A DNA stretch of 64,000 nt from Streptomyces sp. NBC_01803 (GTDB taxonomy: Bacteria > Actinomycetota > Actinomycetes > Streptomycetales > Streptomycetaceae): positions 4,758,501 to 4,822,500 of the forward strand of contig NZ_CP109073.1 in assembly GCF_035917415.1 (NCBI RefSeq). Direction: 5' to 3'. A program made the translations under genes and the position numbers. Shown here in pieces: positions 26,186 to 35,817 of the stretch. How positions within the stretch are numbered: position 1 is the stretch's first letter; every line of letters starts with the position of its first letter. The notes beneath the pieces were generated by a model. The model was not told the DNA's origin and searched no databases. It saw nothing but the letters and a program-made list of their open reading frames with translations.

Positions 26186-27970
26186 CTACAGGCCGAGCTC
26201 GCCCTCGAACTCCCCGGCTTCGAGACGGGCCTTGACGTCCGCCAGATAGCGGGCGGCGTCCGCGCCGTCCACCAGCTGGTGGTCGTAGGACAGGGTCAGG
26301 TAGACCATGTCCCGGATGGCGATGGTCTCGCCCAGCTCCGGGTGGTCCACGACGACCGGTCGGCGCACGGTGGCGCCGATGCCCAGCTCCGCGACCTGCG
26401 GGTAGTTCACGATGATCGTGTCGAACAGCGCGCCGCGCGAGCCGGTGTTGCTGATCGTGAATGTGCCGCCGGTCATGTCGTCGGGCGCCAGCCCGCCGCT
26501 GCGGACCTTCTGCGCCAGCTCCGCGGTCTTCTTGGCGACGCCCGCGATGTTCAGGTCGCCGGCCCCCTTGATGACCGGGACCATCAGGCCCTTCTCGGAG
26601 TCCACGGCGATGCCGACGTTCTCCGTGTCGTGGTACGTGACGGTGCCGTCGTCGTTGATCCGCGCGTTGATGACCGGGTGGGCCTTCAGCGCCTCGGCGG
26701 CGGCCTTCACGAAGAACGGCATCGGCGAGAGCTTGACGCCCTCACGGGCCAGGAAGGCTTCCTTGGCCCGCGTCCGCAGCCGCATGATCCGGGTCACGTC
26801 GACCTCGACCACGGACGAGAGCTGCGCCTGGCTGTGCAGGGCCTTCAGCATGTTCTCGCCGATGAGCTTGCGGATCCGGGTCATCTTGACCGTCTGGCCG
26901 CGCAGCGGCGACGGCTGCGCGGGCGCGGCCGTCCTCGCCGGGGCGGCGGCGGCCGGAGCGGGCGCCGCGGCGGCGGCCTTGGCCGCCTCGGCGGCGGTCA
27001 GCACGTCCTGCTTGCGGATCCGGCCACCGACGCCGGAGCCCTTGACGGCGGCCAGGTCCACGCCGTTCTCGCTGGCGAGCTTGCGCACCAGCGGGGTGAC
27101 GTACGCGCCGTCCGTGGCCGGAGCCGGGGCGGGCGCGGCGGCCTTCGGCGCGGGCGCCGGGGCCGGTGCGGGAGCGGGAGTCGGAGCCGGTGCCGGTGCC
27201 GGAGCGGGCGCCTGAGCCACGGGGGCGGGCGCCGGAGCCGGGGCCGGAGGAGCCGGGGTGGGCGTGGGCGCGGGCGCGGCCTGCGGGGCCGGCGCGGCGG
27301 GTGCCGGTGCCGGGGCGGGCGCGGAGCCGGGAGCGCCGATGACGGCGAGCTTCGCGCCGACCTCGGCGGTCTCGTCCTCGCCCACCGTGATCTCCAGCAG
27401 CGTCCCGGCGACGGGGGCCGGGATCTCGGTGTCCACCTTGTCGGTGGACACCTCGAGCAGCGGCTCGTCGGCCTCCACCTCCTCGCCGACCGACTTCAGC
27501 CAGCGGGTGACGGTGCCCTCGGTGACCGACTCGCCCAGCGCGGGCAGCACCACGTCGGTGCCCTCCGCGCCACCGGCCGGAGCCGATGCGGCGGGCGTGG
27601 GCGCGGGAGCCGGAGCGGGCTCCGGCTGAGCCTGGGCCTGGGCCTGCGGCTGCGCGGGGGCCGGGGCCGGGGCCGGAGCCGGAGCGGCCTCGGCGGCGGG
27701 TGCGGAGGCCGCCGCCGGGGCGCCGGCCTCGGCGCCGTCGTCGATGACGGCGAGCTCCGCGCCGACCTCGACGGTCTCGTCCTCGCCGACCTTGATGGAC
27801 GACAGGACACCCGCCGCGGGGGCCGGGATCTCGGTGTCGACCTTGTCGGTGGAGACCTCGAGCAGTGGCTCGTCGGCCTCCACGTGCTCACCCTCGGCCT
27901 TGAGCCAGCGGGTGATGGTGCCCTCGGTCACGCTCTCGCCGAGCGCCGGAAGGGTTACGGAAACCGCCAT
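26186..27970 (-). CDS. sucB: Dihydrolipoyl acyltransferase (E2) with two lipoyl domains
   Basis: The core E2 of the 2-oxoacid dehydrogenase complexes. In actinobacteria this protein serves pyruvate and 2-oxoglutarate dehydrogenase. The 594-aa chain has lipoyl domain 1 (residues 1-76, lipoyl Lys43 in [10 protein letters not shown]), a long Ala/Pro linker, lipoyl domain 2 with the same [10 protein letters not shown], and a second Ala/Pro linker. These are followed by the E3-binding domain ([20 protein letters not shown]) and the catalytic domain ending [16 protein letters not shown], where the HxxxDG motif is HQLVDG. AAGGAGC precedes ATG 27970. It follows lpd (E3) by 62 bases. LipA and LipB would modify it. 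Named sucB by convention; aceF or dlaT are alternatives. Confidence 0.92.
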   Translation of the reverse strand: MAVSVTLPALGESVTEGTITRWLKAEGEHVEADEPLLEVSTDKVDTEIPAPAAGVLSSIKVGEDETVEVGAELAVIDDGAEAGAPAAASAPAAEAAPAPAPAPAPAQPQAQAQAQPEPAPAPAPTPAASAPAGGAEGTDVVLPALGESVTEGTVTRWLKSVGEEVEADEPLLEVSTDKVDTEIPAPVAGTLLEITVGEDETAEVGAKLAVIGAPGSAPAPAPAPAAPAPQAAPAPTPTPAPPAPAPAPAPVAQAPAPAPAPAPTPAPAPAPAPAPKAAAPAPAPATDGAYVTPLVRKLASENGVDLAAVKGSGVGGRIRKQDVLTAAEAAKAAAAAPAPAAAAPARTAAPAQPSPLRGQTVKMTRIRKLIGENMLKALHSQAQLSSVVEVDVTRIMRLRTRAKEAFLAREGVKLSPMPFFVKAAAEALKAHPVINARINDDGTVTYHDTENVGIAVDSEKGLMVPVIKGAGDLNIAGVAKKTAELAQKVRSGGLAPDDMTGGTFTISNTGSRGALFDTIIVNYPQVAELGIGATVRRPVVVDHPELGETIAIRDMVYLTLSYDHQLVDGADAARYLADVKARLEAGEFEGELGL

Positions 27971-28032
27971 GGTTTCTGTTGCTCCTTACGAAAAGTGGCG
28001 GATGGGGTCGCGCTCTGGGATCACGCGGCCGG

Positions 28033-29421
28033 TCAGTCGTGGGAGTGCAGCGGTTTGCCGGCGAGGGCCAGGTGAGCCTCGCCGAGCGCCTCGTTCTGCG
28101 TCGGATGCGCGTGGATGAGCTGCGCCACCTCGGATGGCAGCGCCTCCCAGTTGTAGATGAGCTGGGCTTCCCCGACCTGCTCACCCATCCGGTCCCCGAC
28201 CATGTGGACGCCGACCACGGCGCCGTCCCTGATCCGCACGAGCTTGATCTCGCCCGCCGTCTTCAGGATCTTGCTCTTGCCGTTTCCGGCGAGGTTGTAC
28301 TTCAGTGTGACCACCTGGTCCGCACCGTACAGCTCCTTGGCCTTCGCCTCGCTGACCCCCACCGAGGCGACCTCGGGGTGGCAGTACGTGACGCGGGGCA
28401 CGCCGTCGTAGTCGATCGGCACCGGCGTGAGGCCCGCCAGCCGCTCCGCGACGAGGATGCCCTCCGCGAAGCCGACGTGCGCGAGCTGGAGGGTCGGAAT
28501 GAGGTCACCGACGGCCGAGATGGTCGGCACGTTCGTCCGGCAGTACTCGTCGACCACCACGTAGCCGCGGTCCATGACGACCCCGGCCTCCTCGTACCCC
28601 AGGCCCTGGGAGACCGGGCCGCGGCCGATCGCGACGAGCAGCACCTCCGCCTCGAACGTCTTGCCGTCCGCCAGGGTGACCCGCACCCCGTCCGCGGTGT
28701 ACTCGGCGCCTTGGAAGAAGGTGCCGAGGTTGAACTTTATGCCGCGCTTGCGGAAGGCCCGCTCCAGCAGCTTCGAGCTGTTCTCGTCCTCGGCGGGGAC
28801 GAGGTGCGGCAGGCCCTCCACGATCGTGACCTCGGAGCCGAACGAGGTCCACGCGGAGGCGAACTCCACGCCGATGACGCCGCCGCCCAGCACGATCGCG
28901 GACTTCGGCACCCGGCCGAGGACCAGCGCGTGGTCGGAGGAGATGATGCGGTCGCCGTCGATCGTCAGGCCCGGCAGTGACCTGGGCACCGAGCCGGTGG
29001 CGAGAACGATGTGCCGGCCGGTGTAGCGGCGGCCGTTGACATCGACGGAGGTGGGTGAGGACAGCCGGCCCTCACCCTCCACGTAGGTGATCTTCCGGGA
29101 GGCCACCAGGCCCTGGAGGCCCTTGTACAGGCCGGCGATCACGCCGTCCTTGTACTTGTGCACCCCCGCCATGTCGACGCCCTCGAAGGTGGTCTTCACG
29201 CCGAACTCGCCGCCCTCGCGGGCGGCGTCGGCGATCTCCCCGGCGTGCAGGAGGGCCTTGGTGGGGATACAACCGTTGTGCAGACAGGTGCCGCCCAGCT
29301 TGTTCTTCTCGATGAGGGCGACGTCAAGGCCGAGCTGCGAGGCGCGCAGGGCCGCTGCGTAACCACCGCTGCCGCCACCGAGGATCACTAGGTCGAAAAC
29401 GGTGCTGGCGTCGTTCGCCAC
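28033..29421 (-). CDS. lpdA: Dihydrolipoamide dehydrogenase (E3)
   Basis: Reoxidises dihydrolipoamide of E2 with NAD. The 462-aa flavoprotein has the FAD fold (LVILGGGSGGYAAALRASQ), the redox disulfide in GGTCLHNGCIPTKALL and the NAD fold (VLGGGVIGVEFASAW). The C-terminal His-Glu pair is in IHAHPTQNEALGE. GGAGGA lies seven to eight bases before the GTG at 29421. It sits directly upstream of the E2 gene in the same direction, so the two form one operon. Confidence 0.96.
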   Translation of the reverse strand: MANDASTVFDLVILGGGSGGYAAALRASQLGLDVALIEKNKLGGTCLHNGCIPTKALLHAGEIADAAREGGEFGVKTTFEGVDMAGVHKYKDGVIAGLYKGLQGLVASRKITYVEGEGRLSSPTSVDVNGRRYTGRHIVLATGSVPRSLPGLTIDGDRIISSDHALVLGRVPKSAIVLGGGVIGVEFASAWTSFGSEVTIVEGLPHLVPAEDENSSKLLERAFRKRGIKFNLGTFFQGAEYTADGVRVTLADGKTFEAEVLLVAIGRGPVSQGLGYEEAGVVMDRGYVVVDEYCRTNVPTISAVGDLIPTLQLAHVGFAEGILVAERLAGLTPVPIDYDGVPRVTYCHPEVASVGVSEAKAKELYGADQVVTLKYNLAGNGKSKILKTAGEIKLVRIRDGAVVGVHMVGDRMGEQVGEAQLIYNWEALPSEVAQLIHAHPTQNEALGEAHLALAGKPLHSHD

Positions 29422-29604
29422 GTCACGTTCCTCCAAGGATGGGTTCGCCGGCCGGGTCGACGCTGACCGGTCGGCGCTCTGTGTTCACCGCTGGTCGCGG
29501 CTTGCTGTGGCTCGCCTTGGTGGTTGAGCCTGGCCCTGTCCTGCCAGAAACCCATCTTCGCACTTGCGCGGCGCCCGTGGGACGCTGGGCCGAATCCGTC
29601 ACGG

Positions 29605-31137
29605 TCAGTCGGCCAGCTCGCCGTCCGCGGCGCGCTCGGCCAGCCGCAGCAGCGTGCGGACGGCGGAGCCGGTGCCGCCCTTGGGGGTGTAACCGAACGG
29701 TGAGCCCTCGTTGAACGCCGGGCCGGCGATGTCCAGGTGCGCCCAGCGGGTGCCCTCGGTGACGAACTCCTTGAGGAACAGGCCCGCGGACAGCCCGCCG
29801 CCCATGCGGTCGCCCACATTGGCGATGTCGGCGACCGACGACTTCAGGCCCTCGGCCAGCTCGGCGGGCATCGGCAGCGGCCACGACGGTTCCCCGACCT
29901 GGCCCGCCGTCTCGTGCAGCAGGTCGCGGAAGGCATCCTCGTTGCCCAGCACGCCGAACGTGCGCTTGCCCAGCGCCACCATCATCGCGCCGGTCAGCGT
30001 CGCCACGTCCACCAGCGCGTCCGGCTCCTCCTCGCAGGCGCGGGCCAGCGCGTCGGCCATCACCAGGCGGCCCTCGGCGTCGGTGTTGAGCACCTCGACC
30101 GTCTTGCCGCTGTACATGGTCAGCACGTCGCCGGGGCGGACGGCCGCACCGGAGGGCATGTTCTCGGCGAGGGCCAGCCAGCCGGTGACGTTCACCTTCA
30201 GGCCGAGCCGGGCGGCGGCCAGCACGGCGGAGAAGACGGCGGCGGCGCCGCTCATGTCGCACTTCATGGTCTCGTTGTGGCCGACCGGCTTCAGCGACAG
30301 GCCGCCGGAGTCGTAGGTGATGCCCTTGCCGACCAGGGCGAGGGTGGCGTCCGCCTCGGGGTGTGTCCAGCCGAGCCGGACCAGCCGCGGCGGAGTCGCG
30401 GAGCCCTGGCCGACGCCCATGATGCCGCCGTAGCCACCGTCGATGAGCGCCTGCTCGTCCAGGATCTCGGCGCTCACCCCGTACTCGGGGGCGGCGGCCT
30501 CCACGACGGCCGCGAAGTCGGCGGGGGAGAGGGCGTTGGGCGGGGTGTTGATCAGGTCGCGGGCGCGGGCCACTTCCTCGGCCAGCACGAGCGCCCGCTC
30601 GGCGGCGTCGGCGTGTTCCTCGTTGCCCGCGTCGGCGTCCAGGATGGTGATTCTGGCCAGCGGGGCACTGCCCGCGCTCGCGTCGGCCCGGCCCCGGAAG
30701 GCGGTGAACGCGTACGCGCCCAGCAGCGCGCCCTCCGCGATCGCCGCGACGGCCTCGGTGCCGACCACCGGCAGCGCGAAGCTGGCGTGCTCGGAGCCGG
30801 CCAGCGCCCGGGCGGCCGAGCCGGCGGCGCGGCGCAGCGCCTCGGGCTCGTAGCTCTCGCCGCCGCCCTCGGTGAGGCGGCCGAGGCCGACCGCGACGAG
30901 CAGCGGCACGGCCCAGCCGCTGGGGGCGGGAACCCGGGTGATCTCGTCCGCGTCGCCCTTGGCGCCGAGCGTGCTGAGGGTCGCGGCCAGCGTGCCGCCG
31001 AACGCCGTGTCGACAGCCGCCGCGGACGCGGAGCCGGGGGCCAGGACCGGCCCGGACTCGCCCTTGGCGATGCCGATCACCACGGCGTCCGCGGGGACAG
31101 ACGTCGCGGGGAGGTTGCTGAGGGTCAGTGCAGTCAC
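29605..31137 (-). CDS. pepA: Leucyl aminopeptidase
   Basis: A 510-aa M17 metallo-aminopeptidase. The two-metal site is complete: VGKGITYDSGGLSLKP and NTDAEGRLVMADALA. The N-terminal domain is as in PepA. The enzyme is cytosolic and hexameric, and trims peptides. The start is a GTG at 31137. It lies between cobS and lpd on the same strand, with gaps of 85 and 183 bases, so separate promoters are likely. Confidence 0.95.
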   Translation of the reverse strand: MTALTLSNLPATSVPADAVVIGIAKGESGPVLAPGSASAAAVDTAFGGTLAATLSTLGAKGDADEITRVPAPSGWAVPLLVAVGLGRLTEGGGESYEPEALRRAAGSAARALAGSEHASFALPVVGTEAVAAIAEGALLGAYAFTAFRGRADASAGSAPLARITILDADAGNEEHADAAERALVLAEEVARARDLINTPPNALSPADFAAVVEAAAPEYGVSAEILDEQALIDGGYGGIMGVGQGSATPPRLVRLGWTHPEADATLALVGKGITYDSGGLSLKPVGHNETMKCDMSGAAAVFSAVLAAARLGLKVNVTGWLALAENMPSGAAVRPGDVLTMYSGKTVEVLNTDAEGRLVMADALARACEEEPDALVDVATLTGAMMVALGKRTFGVLGNEDAFRDLLHETAGQVGEPSWPLPMPAELAEGLKSSVADIANVGDRMGGGLSAGLFLKEFVTEGTRWAHLDIAGPAFNEGSPFGYTPKGGTGSAVRTLLRLAERAADGELAD

Positions 31138-31222
31138 GGTGAAATGTTCCGTTTCGTCTTCGGTGTCTCGTCTGGGTCGTGCGGGGCCGTGGCGATTCGG
31201 CAGCAGACTACGCCCGCCGACC

Positions 31223-32053
31223 TCAGGTGGCGCCGACGGTCAGGACCAGCAGTGTCACCGTGGCCGCCGTCTCCGCGACCGCGCCGAGCACGTCGCCGGT
31301 GATCCCCCCGAAGCGCCGCCGGCAGTGACGGATCAACAGTTCGGCCGCGCTCAGCGCCAGCACGACCGCGCAGCAGCCCACGACCACGCCGCCGACCGCC
31401 GGGTCGCCGGTCAGCGACCCCGCCACCCCGGCCACCGCGGCGGCGGCCCCGGCCACCGCGAGCGCGGTCGGCACGGTCACCACTCCGGCCACCGCGGCGC
31501 CCAGCCCCTCGGGCCGGGCGGCGGGCACGCCCTCCCGGCAGGCCCAGGTCAGGGCCGTCCGCGAGACCAGGCCGGCGAGCAGGGCGCCCAGCACCGCGTG
31601 CCCGTGGCCGTGCCCGGCCAGCTCGGCGAGGGCGGCGGTCTGCGCGAGCAGCGTGAACACCAGCGTCACGACGCCGAACGGGCCGATGTCGGACCGCTTC
31701 ATGATGACCAGCGCCTCGTCGGCCGGCCGGCCGCTGCCGAGCCCGTCCGCCACGTCGGCCAGCCCGTCCAGGTGCAGGCCCCGGCTGAGCACGGCCATCA
31801 CGGCGACGGCGACGACGGCCGCGACCAGGCGCCCGTTGTTCACGGCGAGGAGCATCCACGAGACCAGCGCGCCCGCCAGCCCGATCGCGGCCCCGGCCAG
31901 CGGCGCGGCCAGCATCCCGCCGCGCGCGGCGGCCCGGTCCCAGCGCGGCGTCCCGACCGGAAGCACGGTCAGGGCGCCGAAGGCGAACCGCAACGCGTCC
32001 GTCTTGGTGGCGGAAGGAGGCTCGGACGGCGGTGGTGGCGGCGTGGCGTTCAT
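31223..32053 (-). CDS. cobS: Adenosylcobinamide-GDP ribazoletransferase
   Basis: The membrane enzyme that joins adenosylcobinamide-GDP to alpha-ribazole, the last assembly step of cobalamin. The 276-aa protein has several hydrophobic helices. Its hallmark polar segments are SRGLHLDGLADVADGLGSGR and IMKRSDIGPFGVV. I chose the ATG at 32053; a longer frame exists to 32179. It starts 34 bases from the divergent membrane-protein gene. cobT and the cobU-like gene lie 1 to 3 kb upstream on the same strand. Confidence 0.93.
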   Translation of the reverse strand: MNATPPPPPSEPPSATKTDALRFAFGALTVLPVGTPRWDRAAARGGMLAAPLAGAAIGLAGALVSWMLLAVNNGRLVAAVVAVAVMAVLSRGLHLDGLADVADGLGSGRPADEALVIMKRSDIGPFGVVTLVFTLLAQTAALAELAGHGHGHAVLGALLAGLVSRTALTWACREGVPAARPEGLGAAVAGVVTVPTALAVAGAAAAVAGVAGSLTGDPAVGGVVVGCCAVVLALSAAELLIRHCRRRFGGITGDVLGAVAETAATVTLLVLTVGAT

Positions 32054-32087
32054 CGGACCGCAGCCTAGCGCCGGACGCTGAGTCGCC

Positions 32088-32852
32088 ATGGAGCACTGGT
32101 GGTACCGCAACATCGTCGAGCCGGGGAAGCTGCCCCTGCTGCTGGCCCTGACCGCGTTCATCGTCACTTTCCTGACCACGCGCTCGGTGACCCGGATGAT
32201 CCGGGCCGGGCACGGTCCGTTCCACGACGTCTCGGCGGGCGGTCACCATGTCCACCACGCGGTGCCCGGCGTGATCCTGATGTGCGTCGGCGGCTTCGGC
32301 GGGGTCGCGGCGGGCGGCCGGGGGTGGGTGGCCGGCGCGACGGCGGTGGTCTTCGGGCTCGGCGCCGGGCTGGTGATGGACGAGTTCGCGCTGATCCTGT
32401 ACCTGCAGGACGTCTACTGGTCGGAGCAGGGCCAGAAGAGCGTGGAGGCCGTGGTGCTCACCGCCTCGCTGCTCGTCATCATGCTGGTCGGCTTCTCCCC
32501 GCTGGGCGTCAACGACATCGGCGCGGACGAGCGCCAGGACCGCGCGAGCGTGCTCGCCACGCTGGTGGGGAACTTCGCGCTGGCGCTGACCGCGCTGCTG
32601 AAGGGCAAGTTCCGGGTGGCGATCCTGGGCGCGCTGATCCCCGTGGTCGCCCTGATCGGCGCGGTCCGCCTGGCCCGCCCCGGCTCGCCCTGGGCCACCC
32701 GCCTCTACCGCCGCCGCCCCCGCACGAGGGCCCGCGCCGAACGCCGCGCCCGCCGCCACGAGGCCCACTGGGGCGCGCTGGAGCGCCGCGTGGGTGACCT
32801 CCTCGGCGGCACCCCGGACGACCAGCGCGAGCCCCCGCGCCCGGGCGGCTGA
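32088..32852 (+). CDS. Multi-pass membrane protein with HHVHH motif
   Basis: A 254-aa integral membrane protein with about five or six hydrophobic segments. It has a basic, Arg-rich C-terminal tail that probably lies in the cytoplasm. Between helices 1 and 2 lies GGHHVHHAVPGVIL, a histidine cluster that may bind metal. DEFALILYLQDVYW follows. I do not recognise a named family. It is divergent from cobS and has no ribosome site, so it may be leaderless. Confidence 0.72.
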   Translation: MEHWWYRNIVEPGKLPLLLALTAFIVTFLTTRSVTRMIRAGHGPFHDVSAGGHHVHHAVPGVILMCVGGFGGVAAGGRGWVAGATAVVFGLGAGLVMDEFALILYLQDVYWSEQGQKSVEAVVLTASLLVIMLVGFSPLGVNDIGADERQDRASVLATLVGNFALALTALLKGKFRVAILGALIPVVALIGAVRLARPGSPWATRLYRRRPRTRARAERRARRHEAHWGALERRVGDLLGGTPDDQREPPRPGG

Positions 32853-32952
32853 GGATGGTGCCGCCGGGCCTCCGGGACAGCGCCCGCCCAGGGGAGGCCG
32901 GGCCGAGCTCGACGCGGTGCCCCGGTCCGTGTCGTCCCTGGAGAGGCGGCGT

Positions 32953-33050
32953 CGCGCCGACTCGCGCCGACTCGCGCCGACTCCGCCGGGCAGCGCCGAC
33001 CAGCGCCGGCTCCGCCGGGCAGCTGGGCGCGTCGGCGCGTCGGCGCGTCG
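32953..33050. repeat. Two short tandem repeats in the gap before cobT end
   Basis: CGCGCCGACT occurs three times exactly at 32953-32982, and GCGCGTCG three times exactly at 33027-33050. GGTCAGGTCG-type units follow to the end of cobT at 33138. The gap 32853-33137 has no gene. The expansion may reach the Pro/Glu-rich tail of CobT. Confidence 0.7.
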
Positions 33051-33137
33051 GTCAGGTCGCCGCCGAGCCGTCCGGAACCGATCGTTCCCACGGCGCGCGG
33101 CCGGGGCGGGTCAGGTCGGCCGGGGCGGTCAGGTCGG

Positions 33138-34259
33138 TCAGGTCGCGTCCGCGACCGCCGTGGACGGCTCGGGGGTGTCCTGGGCCGGCTCCGGCTCGGA
33201 GGTGGTCCCGGGGAGCTCGGGCAGCTCCGCCGCCAGGGCGGCGGCGGCGCGCAGGAGGGGGAGGGCCAGCAGGGCGCCCGTTCCCTCGCCCGTCGTCACG
33301 CCGTGGTCGAGCAGCGGGTCCATCGCCAGCCGGTCCAGCGCCTTGGCCTGGCCCGGCTCGCCGCTGGCCTGGCCCGCCAGCCACCAGTCCGGCGCGCGGA
33401 ACGCGACCCGCTGGGCCACCAGGGCGCAGGCCGCCGAGACGACGCCGTCGAGGATGACCGGCGTGCGGCGCACCGCCGACTGGAGCAGGAAGCCGGTCAT
33501 CGCGGTCAGGTCCGCGCCGCCGACGGTGGCGAGCAGCTGGAGCTGGTCGCCCAGCACGGGTCGGGCCCGGCGCAGTCCGTCCCGGATCGCCGCGCACTTG
33601 CGCATCCACGTCAGGTCGTCGATGCGGACCCCGCCGCGCCCGGTGACGACGGAGGCGTCGGTGCCGCACAGCGCCGCGATCAGCACCCCGGCCGCCGTGG
33701 TGCCGCCCACCGAGACGTCGCCGAGGACCAGCAGATCGGTCCCGGCGTCGGCCTCCTCGTCCGCGACGGCCATGCCCGCCCGGAACGCCCGCTCCGCCTC
33801 GTCGGCCGTGAGCGTGTCCGCCACGTCCAGCCGTTCCGACCCCCGGCGCACCCGGTGCCGGCCCACCTCGTCGGGCAGCTCGTCCGGCGGACAGTCCAGC
33901 GCCATGTCCACCACGCGCACCGGCACCCCGGTCTGCCGCGCCAGCACGGCGGCCGGGCTGGCCCCGTCCAGCACCGCCCGCACCAGGGCGCTCGCGCCGC
34001 CCGCCGGGCGGGCCGAGACACCGAGCGAGGCGACGCCGTGGTCCCCGGCGAACAGCACGGCCCGGGGCCGTTCGATCGGCGTCACCGGCACCCGCGCCTG
34101 CGCGGCGGCGAGCCACGTGCCCAGCTCGTCCAGCCGCCCGAGTGCCTTGGGGGGCAAGCCGGTTCGCGCCCGCCGCTCCTCGGCCCGGCGCCGGAGCCGG
34201 GCGCTCGGGCGCTCGATGAGATCGCCGAAGTCGTCGAGGTTGAGACCGCCGTCACTCAT
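33138..34259 (-). CDS. cobT: Nicotinate-nucleotide-dimethylbenzimidazole phosphoribosyltransferase
   Basis: Makes alpha-ribazole phosphate for the lower ligand of cobalamin. The 373-aa protein has the family motifs VLFAGDHGVASLGVSARP, LLVLGDVSVGGTTAA and the catalytic glutamate in GVTTGEGTGALLALPLL. The C-terminal 20 residues are rich in Pro, Glu and Thr and go beyond the usual end. ATG 34259 lacks a ribosome site. It begins 21 bases after the cobU-like gene and is probably translated from the same mRNA. Confidence 0.94.
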   Translation of the reverse strand: MSDGGLNLDDFGDLIERPSARLRRRAEERRARTGLPPKALGRLDELGTWLAAAQARVPVTPIERPRAVLFAGDHGVASLGVSARPAGGASALVRAVLDGASPAAVLARQTGVPVRVVDMALDCPPDELPDEVGRHRVRRGSERLDVADTLTADEAERAFRAGMAVADEEADAGTDLLVLGDVSVGGTTAAGVLIAALCGTDASVVTGRGGVRIDDLTWMRKCAAIRDGLRRARPVLGDQLQLLATVGGADLTAMTGFLLQSAVRRTPVILDGVVSAACALVAQRVAFRAPDWWLAGQASGEPGQAKALDRLAMDPLLDHGVTTGEGTGALLALPLLRAAAALAAELPELPGTTSEPEPAQDTPEPSTAVADAT

Positions 34260-34280
34260 GCGCACGAGACTACCGCCGCG

Positions 34281-35480
34281 CTACTGGCGCAACGGCAGAA
34301 CGGTCCCGGCCACCGCCAGCAGGACCTGTTCGCACTCGGCGGCCACCGCCGCGTTCAGGCGGCCGAGTTCGTCGCGGAACCGGCGGCCGGCCGGCGTCGC
34401 CGGGACGACGCCCGAGCCCACCTCGTTGCTCACCAGGACGACCCTGCGGCGCGTCGCGCGCACCGCGTCGGTCAGCGCGGCGGTCCGGCCGGCCAGCGCC
34501 CCGGCGCCGCCGCGCCGCCACCGCTCGTCGGCCCAGGCGCCGACCGCGTCCATCGCGTCGGTCAGCCACAGCGCGAGACAGTCGATCAGCAGCGGCGGCC
34601 CGTCCTCCTCGGCCAGCAGCGGTACCAGGTCGCACGTCTCGACCGTGGACCAGCCCGGCGGGCGCCGCTCGCGGTGGGCCGCGATCCGGGCGGTCCACTC
34701 CGGGTCGTCCGCGCGCCGGCCGCCCGTGGCCACGTAGACGACGCCGGGGAACGCGGCCAGCCGCCGTTCCGCCTCGGCCGACTTCCCCGAGCGGGCGCCG
34801 CCCAGCACCAGGGTCCGGCGGGGCAGGTCGGGAACGCGCCGGAAGTCGCCCACCGTCAGCCGCGCGCCGTCCCCCTCGGCCCGCGCGCCCGCCGCCGCGA
34901 GCGTGCGCCGCAGCTCGGCGCCCGGCGGCATGTCGTGGTCGAGGTGGACGGCGACCACGTCCGTGGTCAGGCCGACCGCGCCGGAGGCGCGCAGCCGCGC
35001 CAGCGCGTCGGGCCGGCCGGCGACGTCCAGCAGACACAGGTCGTACGGCGGCCCGTCGGCGGGCCCGGCTGGGGCCGCGCCCGGCGGCAGATACAGCACG
35101 CGCCCGCCGTCGGGCCCGGTGACGGCGTAGCCGGTGCCGGGCGCGTCCATCGGCACCGCCCGCACCCGGTGGCCGCTGAGCAGGGTCAGCTCCCGGCCGT
35201 CGGGCAGCCGGATCGGCGCGGGCAGCTCGGAGGGGACTTCGAGCGCGGGCCCGTCGTGCGGATGGCTGAGCAGCACCTGCCGCACGCCCTGCAGCGACTC
35301 CCCGGCGCGGGCCGCCGACAGCGCGGCGCCGGGGGTCAGGTCGAGCAGCAGCGCGCCGTCGACCAGCACGGCGGTCGCCGTGCGGACGTGGCCGCCGAGC
35401 GAGCGGGCGCACGCGGCGCAGGGACAGCCGGGTCGGGGGAGGCCGGCCGGGGCGCCGGTGCCGAGCAGAGTGACGTACAC
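34281..35480 (-). CDS. cobU: MBL-like domain fused to CobU (cobinamide kinase/guanylyltransferase)
   Basis: The C-terminal part (about residues 225-399) is CobU: P-loop LVLGGARSGKSAEAE, VYVATGGR, LIDCLALWLTDAM and VSNEVGSGVVPATP. It phosphorylates and guanylylates adenosylcobinamide. The N-terminal part starts MYVTLLGTGAPAGLPRPGC and includes LLSHPHDGPALEVP and AVHLDHDMPPG. This is a metallo-beta-lactamase-like fold with a partly changed HxHxDH motif. GAGAGG precedes the GTG at 35480. I saw no cobalamin riboswitch in the 109 bases upstream. Confidence 0.9.
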   Translation of the reverse strand: MYVTLLGTGAPAGLPRPGCPCAACARSLGGHVRTATAVLVDGALLLDLTPGAALSAARAGESLQGVRQVLLSHPHDGPALEVPSELPAPIRLPDGRELTLLSGHRVRAVPMDAPGTGYAVTGPDGGRVLYLPPGAAPAGPADGPPYDLCLLDVAGRPDALARLRASGAVGLTTDVVAVHLDHDMPPGAELRRTLAAAGARAEGDGARLTVGDFRRVPDLPRRTLVLGGARSGKSAEAERRLAAFPGVVYVATGGRRADDPEWTARIAAHRERRPPGWSTVETCDLVPLLAEEDGPPLLIDCLALWLTDAMDAVGAWADERWRRGGAGALAGRTAALTDAVRATRRRVVLVSNEVGSGVVPATPAGRRFRDELGRLNAAVAAECEQVLLAVAGTVLPLRQ

Positions 35481-35589
35481 AGAGGGATCCTCTCCTCCCG
35501 CCTCGGCGGCGCGCGCGGTGGTGCGCTCCGGGCCCGGCCGTGATTTAGTCTGCGATCAGGCAAGTCGGGCTGGGATCGGGAGGTTTCGT

Positions 35590-35799
35590 ATGGCGTGGGA
35601 GTGGCGGTTCGAGAAGGCTGATGGCTCTCCGACCGAGCCGTCGCAGGCGCCCGGTGACTTCGGGACCCAGGGCGACGCGGAGTCCTGGATCGGCGAGGCG
35701 TGGCCCGAACTTCTGACCGACGGCATCGATCAGGTGTCGCTCCTGGAGGACGGCACCAAGGTGTACGGGCCGATGAGCCTGCACACCGCCGAGGAGTAG
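35590..35799 (+). CDS. Small conserved acidic protein
   Basis: A 69-aa protein, MAWEWRFEKADGSPTEPSQA then GDAESWIGEAWPELLTDGID and a KVYGPMSLH end. A GGGAGG ribosome site precedes ATG 35590. Tryptophan-rich small proteins of this type are widespread in streptomycetes with no assigned function. It lies alone between the cobU-like gene (divergent) and the HtrA-like gene (convergent). Confidence 0.75.
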   Translation: MAWEWRFEKADGSPTEPSQAPGDFGTQGDAESWIGEAWPELLTDGIDQVSLLEDGTKVYGPMSLHTAEE

Positions 35800-35817
35800 C
35801 CCTTCCCGCACCAGCCC

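Noticed and set aside
26900..27720. Imperfect repeats of GCCGGAGCC-type units
   Set aside because: They encode the Ala/Pro linkers of the E2 protein, which explains them.
35481..35589. Cobalamin riboswitch before the cobU-like gene
   Set aside because: The gap is only 109 bases and no B12-box-like sequence was seen.
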